DNA from: Phyto melanocephala
Taxonomy: Eukaryota > Arthropoda > Insecta > Diptera > Rhinophoridae
Assembly: GCA_941918925.1 (NCBI GenBank)
Contig: OW799237.1
Span: 94,585,015-94,649,014, forward strand
Length of the DNA stretch: 64,000 bases
Direction of reading: 5' to 3'
Shown here in pieces: positions 56,641 through 64,000 of this stretch (positions are counted from its first letter, which is position 1; every line of letters starts with the position of its first letter). Below the pieces are notes generated by a model. That model ran no database searches, was not told where the DNA came from, and saw nothing but the letters and a program-made list of their open reading frames with translations. Both the position numbers and the translations under genes were made by a program.

Positions 56641-58330
56641 ATCGTTACCTTTATCAGTAGGTAAAAAAGAGGCTTAACAGATATTGGTAAGTCAAAAGAA
56701 GTCGAAAACAATATCTTGAAGAACATCAAAAACTACTATTATAATAAAAACAACTCGTAAAGATAAATGCTCTGCCAAAGCTAATGTTCGGTTGAAGTCG
56801 TACTAAGTTTCGGAACGCGATGCAGTTAAGAACTTAGAAGTAACAGAAGAAGCAAAAAAATTAGGGTAAAATTTTATTAAAAAATACGGGTCAGGACTTT
56901 TATGTAGATTATGGACGAGGTTTTGCTCAATGCTCAAGAACAATACTGGAAAACAACAAAATTTCCCAAGAATATTGTTTAAGCAATCTTTTTTTGTATT
57001 CTTCTTTAAAATTTGTAAACAAACAATCTTTAATCAAAAAGTGTAGATTGAAAAAAAGAGAAATTAGAATTTTGCATTCTCTTCTCTCTATATATATATA
57101 TATTTCCCTCTGACAAAATTAAAAATTGCACAACAAAAAGTTCACAGTGTGAACGGGGACAAAATTAAAATACTCATTTAAGAAATTAAAAAAAAAACAT
57201 CGAAGAAGGTAAACAAAAAGTTGTGGAAATGAGTACACCGTACTGTAGGAAACTCTGTCGAAGAATTTTTCGGCACAAAAATTTCGTCCGAAACGAATAG
57301 GTAATTTCTCCTTTTGTTTGCTGTATAATAAGTAATGCAATTCAAAAAAAAAAACTTTATAATTTTCTTCCCCCATGCAACTATTAAACATGCAGTTGCC
57401 GAAGAGTTGCAATTGAAAATCTATTATTAAATACTGCACTTGAAAGTTTTACATTTAAAATATACGTACCATATTGAATGTTATTATTAAATCCAGCCAC
57501 TTATACAAATCTATTGTTAAGTTCCTAAAAGAAATTTAGAAATGTCAAAGGACTTTTAGAAAGTAACCAACAGATGTAATGTATGCACCATAATGACGAC
57601 GATGATTTTGATGAATGTCAAAGTAAATTATGTAAATTTAACTGTCGCATTGTAAATAAACTAAATATGTATTTGTGTGTAGGTAGTAGATAGAAACACA
57701 TACAATTCAAAAGTAGCTACAGGCAACATAGACTAGGTAACATTCCTCTTCTAGTCAGCAGGAGGAGATAACGAAGGAGTATGTATTCTAAATATAAATG
57801 GAGAAATGGAAAATTTCCATTATATTTGGAGACATAATCAAACACTAGACATGCAAATAGTAACTCCAACTCATACTCACTGACTTAAGCAAAACTAAAC
57901 CATATTCTAAGGCCGATAGATAATACATTTGCATGTGTGTATGTAAGTATGTATGCATGTAGTTGAAAATAGATACCAAGCGGAAATAGCAAACATCGTT
58001 AATGGCAAATGGTTGTTGGCAATAAAGAGGCAGGCAGGGCTGACCAAAATTGCAAATAATAATAATAATAAAAAAACAAACAAATAAAACCAAAATAAAT
58101 AATAATAAAAATACTAAAATATAAAACTAACAGAATGACTGAGTGGCAACACAATACTGGTTGTTTCGTTGATTGGTTTGTGCACGGAGTTTTCAAATAA
58201 ATAATAACGGTACTTTTACACTATTCTACCAGTCGTTATATTTTCATTGGATTTTTGCAGAAGAGAAATACAATTATACTTGGTCTGATTGAAAATAAAA
58301 ATCAAATAAACATTTTTTTCATTATATTAA
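56641..58330. other. No gene seen
   Basis: A/T-rich spacer with a (TA)n run at 57090-57105 and (AAT)n at 58055-58072. Nothing coding recognised. Confidence 0.4.
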
Positions 58331-58532
58331 GGTGTTTACACTATATTGCGTTAAAATTAAATGCAGAGAAATACGGAAACGGATAAATTAAAAGATTATT
58401 TTTGGTTTGAAAAAAAAAATTCTAAAAATTTCTACACGCATCTTTTGACAAATTATAACATATTGATTTGACATTATAAAATAGTATCATTTAATTTTAA
58501 GTTTTGCCTTGTTATAATAGTGTAAAAACACC
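58331..58532. mobile_element. Short MITE with TTAA target duplication
   Basis: Ends GGTGTTTACACTATATTG / complement GGTGTTTTTACACTATTATA, flanked by TTAA (58327-58330 and 58533-58536). TTAA duplications occur with piggyBac and Kolobok relatives. 202 bp, non-coding. Confidence 0.8.
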
Positions 58533-59021
58533 TTAAGTAATGACTGGAAAAAAACAATAATATCAAATTGCTACTTTGACAAAAATGGACAAAAGGTGAA
58601 GAGCAAATAGAAATAATGTCAGCAATCTCATAATGGAATTTTAAATGAAAATAATACAAGTTCAAGAGTAATAATATTGCAAAATGGCATTATAAACACA
58701 AAATTTATATAAATAGTTAGAAAGGTAAAAATGTTGTTGTTTCAATAATAGCCAACAACAAAGGCTTTAGCATTTTTAATCCAAATGAATTCATTTCAAA
58801 GATACTTTCATCGCTATAAACACAAAAGAATTTTTATATACAAATAAATGTAACTTTGAATATATTTTCTATTCTTTTAATGAAAGGCAAAAAATATCTT
58901 TAATATCCAAGGAAAATACATTTTCTGAAAGATAATTTTAAGATATTAATGTGAGCGCTGCGACTAACTCAGGTGTAGTGCATTTTAGAAGTTAAATTTT
59001 TTACCAATGACTAAACCATTT
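58533..59021. other. No gene seen
   Basis: A/T-rich spacer. Confidence 0.3.
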
Positions 59022-59936
59022 AAAATAAGCACTTTATTCGGCTGTGTCGAATCTTTTATATCCACCACCAATTTGATGTACTCTTAAAGCACAGAATTTT
59101 TTATTTTGTTATTAACATTAATCGCTTTGGAATAATCTCTTTATACTAAAATATGTATCACTTTCTTTATACAACTTCGATATGCTAAAAAATTCGTAAA
59201 TTTAGTCTTTCAATGAAAGTGGGCGTGTCAATAAAGTTAATGCTAATAAATACAACTTCGATATTTCAATATAGTCCTTTATTTTTCCAAAATCTTTATT
59301 CATATAGAAATCATATAAAATTGAAATAAAGCGTTATATGGGAGGTGGGCGTAAAAGTGGGCATGAAACATTAATTTTCCGTTGTACAAAGCCTTTTACC
59401 GAGAACCAGTGGTTGCAAAATTTCAGAATCATACATCTGTTTTATTACGTTTTACATTTTGAATATACCGAAAAATACACTGCGCGGTATAAATTTTCAT
59501 ACGTTTTGATCTATGTTTAACTCTTTTCGTAATTCATAGATTTTGGCAATTTTCCAGGAAAAATATTTACTCAGGAAATATACATTCGAAATTTCATGGC
59601 TCTACGTTAATGCGTTTGGACACAAATCTATTTTATTCGATGTTGGAAGGACAGTGGTTTTTAGACCTACTCTTGCATTACAAGTTTTAACTCTCTTTCT
59701 AATACTCCGATTTAACCCATTTTTAACCCCTTAGCTTTTTCGGTCCGACCTATCGTGTTTTCAACAGACGGACGGACATAGCTAGATCGTCATAAAATGA
59801 AACCCCGATTCAGAATATATATACTTTATGGGGCCTAAAATGGATATTTCGATGTGTTACAAACGGAATGACAAAATGAATATACCCGCTGCATATTTTT
59901 GGTGGCGCGGTGTCAGGTTTAATCCATCTTATTAGT
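59022..59936 (-). mobile_element. HINE family A, copy 3 (short form)
   Basis: Left end 'AATAAGCACTTTATTCGGCT' with hairpin, 'ATCCACCACC'; right end 'TTTTTGGTGGCGCGG'. Core present ('GACGGACATAGCTAGATCG'). It lacks both the nested mariner MITE and the expanded tandem array (one unit only), so at about 59173-59192 it preserves the MITE's empty site. More diverged than copies 1 and 2. Confidence 0.78.
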
Positions 59937-60079
59937 GATTCAAAAATTTTGCATGGCTACTATTGCTGTTAATGTTTTTTCTAGCCTCATTTTTAACAAA
60001 GAACTTACTTAGTTTCACCCAATAAAAATATATTTTGAGGATGAATTTAAAATATTTAAATTTTCTCTCTCTGGATAAA

Positions 60080-60708
60080 ACAAGTAAGAGCGCTATATTC
60101 GGCAGTGCCGAATCTTATATACCCTTCACAACGTGTAGTCATGCAATAACAGTAGTTTGTATCACCATTCATCCCTTATGAAATACGTTCATACATACAT
60201 ATAAGAAACATACATATGTATGTTAAAAGAAAAAAAAAATATATAAATAATATATTAAATAAAAAATTAAAAAAAAATTTTTTTTGGCTCAGCTGGAATT
60301 CGATGCCACGTTTTCTCTAACCAGTATACACGTTTGTATCTATGTATGTATGTTGTTGTTGTAATGTTGTTTTTTGTGAAAAAAAAAAATCGAGGTGGTC
60401 GTGGGCTTTTGCTCATATCTCAGTTGTTTATGTACCGATATTTCTGATTTTCAATACCGTTCTACTCCCGAATATTTCTGATATTTTAATGCCTTACCCG
60501 GGTCCAACCTATGTCGGGGGGCTTCAAAAAGTTGATTTCAACATACACACGGACAGACGGTCAGACTGACAGAGCTTTAGCGACTCCCCTATTCATAAGC
60601 TTTCAGAAAATATATACTTTATGGGGTCGGAAATGAAAATTGTAGAAATTTCACACGGAATGACAAACCTATATATACCCTTTTTGACTGTGTGAAGGGT
60701 ATAAAAAG
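60080..60708 (-). mobile_element. HINE family B, copy 2
   Basis: Same ends as copy 1 ('ACAAGTAAGAGCGCTATATT', hairpin ATTCGGCAGTGCCGAAT, 'ATACCCTTCACA'; and 'TGTGAAGGGTATAAAAA'). Interior includes 'GGCTCAGCTGGAATTCGATG' and 'CCTATGTCGGGGGGCTTCAA' as in copy 1. Very similar throughout apart from the A/T tract. Confidence 0.82.
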
Positions 60709-62257
60709 AGCCTTAGATGGAATATTATTACGTTTATACCTTATGTAAACTTTAGATTATTTCCGTTTAATTTATCGGTGTTTGTTTTTTTTTTTTTTTG
60801 CCAAAAAGTATCATTTGAGACTTATGGTATAAAAGTTAGAACATTTTATGGATTTTTAACTGAATTAATTACAATAATACGATATATTTTTCTACTTATT
60901 GTTATGCGCCTTGTTATCAAATTTAATTTGATATACACTTAACACACTCCATTGTGTTACTGCCATACAGTTACATTGGATACGATATACAACGTTCTAT
61001 AAACTTCTATAATAATAATACTAGTAAATTCCAGATCCAAAAATAGAAGATACACATGGATCACTCTGTGTTAAAAAAAATAGGGGTTTAACTATTCGCA
61101 AGTGTGATTTTTATCTTTGACACGGAGCGTAATATTAATAATCACACATAGTAGCATTTCCGAAACAAAACACGGGTTTCGAAATTACTTTAAACGATAT
61201 TCAAGAGCATTTCGGACCTAAGCATATCCATTAATAATTGCCGAACTCAACTAACCCCAAAACAATAAAAAAACTCTCAAATCAGCTGTCACAAAAGATA
61301 GTGTTGCCAGTTTGAAAATTCTGATTAAAGACATCATCTTAATTTTATTTTAATGGCGCATTTGCGAAAACATTTTAATCAGAAACAATATAATTGTATA
61401 TGTAAGTTCAAAATTATATTTAATAAGTTCACTTACAATTTTGATTTTATTTTTCAAAACAAAAAAGTGTAATATTGTGAAACAGTTTGTATATTCTATA
61501 GGAGAAAAATCGGCAATTAAACGCAATAAAAAATTTAACTCTTAATAGAGAATCGAGAGAGAATAAATGCGTGAAGCAAGAAGATAAAGCGCATTAAATA
61601 AAACATCAACATCAAAACAATATTTAGGGTATTTACGTCAACGACTAAATTACAACAACAACTATGTTTAAAATAATTTTACACCTACTTTTACTTTTGG
61701 CTTACTTCTAACCTAGTGAATATATATAATCATAGGCACCATTTTTTCATTATTTTGATAAAAAAATTTCACAGGAGTTAAACCAGTGACGTAAATATCT
61801 TTATTATTTTTTTACAATTTTTTTCACAGAAATTGACGATGTACCCAAAACGAAATAAATTCGTTTTAATTTAACACCACAGCTCACACCTCTTTTTGTT
61901 TAACTGTGTGTTATTTATCACTTTACCAAATAAAAAAATTTGTTAATAACAATTAATTAGAAAAATCTATAAAAATTACATTGTCTCCACAAGACTAATT
62001 ATTTTTCATGGATATAATTTTTTTATTTGAAAATTAAATAATTCAGTTAATTTAAATTAACTCTGTACAAACCCCCAAAAAAAGGTTAAATACATTTCCG
62101 CAATATTTTAAAACACAATATATTTTAAATTTGTTTAAAAAATTTTAAAGACAGAGAAAAAGTTTTTGATAAAAGTTATACGAAATAGGACATCACATAG
62201 TAAATATATTTAAAAGGTAGCCTTGATACGCCTGCTGATTAATTTTTTCTTCAATTA
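60709..62257. other. No gene seen
   Basis: A/T-rich spacer; nothing recognised. Confidence 0.4.
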
Positions 62258-62977
62258 CAGTCAAATCCCGATAATTTGTACCCCGATAAATAGTTCTTCC
62301 CGATAGTTCATAATAAACTATCGGTCCCTTGAAAAATCTCATTAATTCGTAAAATTTCTATACATTTTGGTCCCCTCGCACATTCGTAATTTTTTTCAAA
62401 TAAAATCTTCTTTGCCTGTTATAAGTCGTACTTGTTCGCTAACTACCACTTATATTTCGTAATAAAAACAACAGAAACATGGAAATAATGCTAAATGATG
62501 GCAACAGCGAAGTTCCCTTAATGACGAGTAAAGATGCAAAATTTGCAATTAATAAATTAAGATTTTATGTCTCCAATCATTATGTGGACAAAAAAATTTT
62601 TAATTCTTTAATAAAAATAGAAAATACCTTGGACAACATCTGTGAGAAAAGTCTGAAACAAATGCAAATCACTAATTTTTTAATTAATTAATTTTAGATA
62701 ATGTAAATATGTACATTATGTATTTTAAGTTAAGAAAATGAATTTGTCAGTTTTATTTCTATTTTGTTTTTTGTTAAAATTAAACGTATTTTACGCTAAG
62801 TAAATGAATTCACTATTTTATTTTATGTACTTACTTTATTTATTTTGTATTTTATGTTTAACAATTGTTTTTTATGTTTGTTTTTATTGTTTTAGTAAAT
62901 AAATTGAAACCCCGATTAATTCGTATTTATGTTATTTTAACCCCGTTAAATCGAAACCCCGCTAACTGTATTGACTG
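62258..62977 (+). mobile_element. Pogo-type (Tc1-mariner) deletion derivative
   Basis: Left end CAGTCAAATCCCGATAATTT and right-end complement CAGTCAATACAGTTAGCGGG, both flanked by TA. CAGT-type ends with CCCGAT/CCCCGT repeats are typical of pogo/Tigger elements. The inner complement CAGTTAGCGGGGTTTCG is also preceded by TA (62969-62970), so there are two candidate right ends. Only the last part of a transposase remains. Confidence 0.75.
62479..62691 (+). pseudogene. C-terminal remnant of a pogo/Tigger-like transposase
   Basis: 70 codons. 'VPLMTSKDAKFAINKLRFYV', then 'KIFNSLIKIENTLDNIC' and the terminus 'KQMQITNFLIN' match the Ser/Thr-Ala-Leu helix and the C-terminal tail of pogo/Tigger/jerky-like transposases. 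The tail has the Q-x2-I-x2-F form of a PCNA-interacting (PIP) motif, which is known from pogo transposase. The DNA-binding CENP-B-like domain and the DDD catalytic domain are deleted. The ATG used here is simply the first in the frame. The upstream end of the coding remnant may be the deletion junction. Confidence 0.7.
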
Positions 62978-63116
62978 TATTTTAGTTTTCGGTTATCATA
63001 GCCTATAGATAAAAACAATTATTTTTCTCAATTCTTCTTGTCGCGTTTATTTTATATCTCAAACTTTATATATCAAAAACACAAACAAAAATATTCTCTC
63101 CTTATATCGGGTGTCC

Positions 63117-64000
63117 CAAAATTTGGCGCCATTCGAAGTGTCATTGTTTGACATTTTAACAATTGTTATTGTTTGCTAGTAGAAGGTACGAGGTTAGTAA
63201 AAATGGAGCGCTACACGAATGAACAACGAATTCTCATTGTGAAATTGTTTTACCAAAATGGTGTTTGTTTTGCGGCTATAGTTCGCAAATTGCGATCAAT
63301 TTGGGGTCACATTTTCATCTTGATGGCTTCGTCAATAGGCAGAATTGTCGCATTTGGGGTGAGGAAAATCCTCGAGTGATTCACGAGAAGCAAATGCATC
63401 CTCAACGTGTCACTGTGTGGTGTGGTTTTAGGGCTGGAGGAATTATTGGACCTTTTTTTTATGAAAATGAGGCAGGTCAAGCGCAAACAGTCAATGGTGT
63501 TCGGTATCGTGAAATGATAACCAGTTTTTTCTTGCCTAGAATTGCAGAAATGAATGTGGAGGGCATGTGGTTTCAACTAGATGGCGCCACATGCCATACA
63601 GCCAGAGAAACAATTCAATTGCTGCATCAGTCATTTCCCGGTCGTGTTATTTCGTGTTTTGGAGACCAGAATTGGCCGCCTAGATAGTGTGATTTAACAC
63701 CTTTAGATTTTTTTCTTTGGGGTCGATGGTTTAAGCGAATAAGCCGACGACGACTCAAGCCTTAAAAGAGCAAATTGGACGCTGCATTAATGAAATACCG
63801 CAGCATTTATGCAAAAAGGTCATTGAAAATTTCATTAAAAGATCGCGTGTGTGCCAGCAAAGCCGCACACATATATAAGCTCACTGGTAAAAAGTGATTC
63901 AGATGCGATTTTTGGTAGTTAAAATTTTTTATAAAAGGCGATACAATTTTAAATCCTATCTAGATTAACGTTATCTTAAAAATTAAAATTAAAGAACCGG
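63117..64000 (+). mobile_element. Mariner with TCGGGTGTCCC end, right end not found
   Basis: Left end TCGGGTGTCCCAAAATTTGG preceded by TA (63115-63116). No complement of it occurs before the window ends, so the right end is lost or beyond 64000. It carries the transposase pseudogene from 63203. Confidence 0.6.
63203..63860 (+). pseudogene. DD41D mariner transposase pseudogene with linker deletion
   Basis: ATG 63203 opens 'MERYTNEQRILIVKLFYQNG', the first helix-turn-helix. After 'CFAAIVRKLR' it jumps, with loss of the first catalytic Asp, to 'SHFHLDGFVNRQNCRIWGEE' in another frame (about 63310), then 'HPQRVTVWCGFRAGGIIGPF', 'VNGVRYREMITSFF', 'MWFQLDGATCHTARETI' with the second Asp, and 'NWPPR-CDLTPLDFFLWG' with an in-frame stop before the third. 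The spacing between second and third Asp is again 41. The C-terminus continues shifted to about 63860. The deletion is of the same kind as in the 44.5 kb element, although the two differ in sequence and TIR. Confidence 0.88.

Noticed and set aside
1..64000. tRNA, rRNA, histone or other conserved host genes
   Set aside because: No recognisable conserved host exon or RNA gene was found by eye on either strand. A tool-based search could still find small ones.

Overview
The window looks like non-coding DNA from a higher fly, probably a calyptrate such as a blow fly, house fly or stable fly. The evidence is the very high A+T content, the short GT-AG intron at 51508-51573, and several repeat types typical of flies. 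These include Helentron-associated elements (HINE/DINE-1 type) with the 'GGACAGACGG' and 'TATACTTTATGGGGTC' core, and many IS630-Tc1-mariner fragments. I recognise no host protein-coding gene, rRNA or tRNA in 64 kb. Almost every protein-like stretch belongs to a transposable element and nearly all are broken. The window is therefore most likely intergenic DNA or part of a very large intron.

Layout. 0-10 kb: three LINE remnants (one carrying a nested second LINE with an RNase H-like segment), a degenerate mariner, a mariner-derived MITE, and HINE remnants. 9.6-21 kb: mariner deletion derivatives (two share the same breakpoints, and one of these is split by a MITE), a HINE with an expanded A/T tract, a 2.2 kb mariner with TIRs, and an unrecognised less A+T-rich block at 20.7-21.4 kb. 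22-26 kb: two MITEs and a 1.7 kb, 28-bp minisatellite with higher-order repeats. 28-33 kb: HINE and mariner remnants and a foldback. 33.5-40.0 kb: a composite bounded by inverted repeats of about 68 bp, containing two HINEs, each with a nested mariner MITE and a tandem array of units of about 285 bp. 40-46 kb: two HINEs split by a hAT and a mariner insertion, with a Helitron helicase relic between them. 47-48 kb: a dead mariner. 49.2-52.7 kb: a nearly intact-looking transposon with 655-bp TIRs. 53-54 kb: an internally deleted piggyBac relative. 55-64 kb: a HINE split by a PIF/Harbinger insertion, more HINEs, a pogo derivative and a mariner that runs towards the window edge.

How the parts relate. 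Three HINE families (A, B and C here) share both ends but differ in the middle, and the sequences that pair between their two ends change together from family to family. Family C copies have acted as landing sites: four of the five carry one later insertion each, from four different superfamilies (LINE, hAT, mariner, Harbinger). The uninterrupted copies serve as empty-site references and give target-site duplications directly from the sequence.

The most unusual object is the 3.5 kb transposon at 49216-52722. It has two nearly identical TIRs of about 655 bp, a spliced transposase with an N-terminal Cys-rich segment and a plausible DDE triad, and a 97-bp antisense copy of part of its own transposase, including the first catalytic Asp, placed between the left TIR and the gene. 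I could not assign this transposase to a named superfamily.
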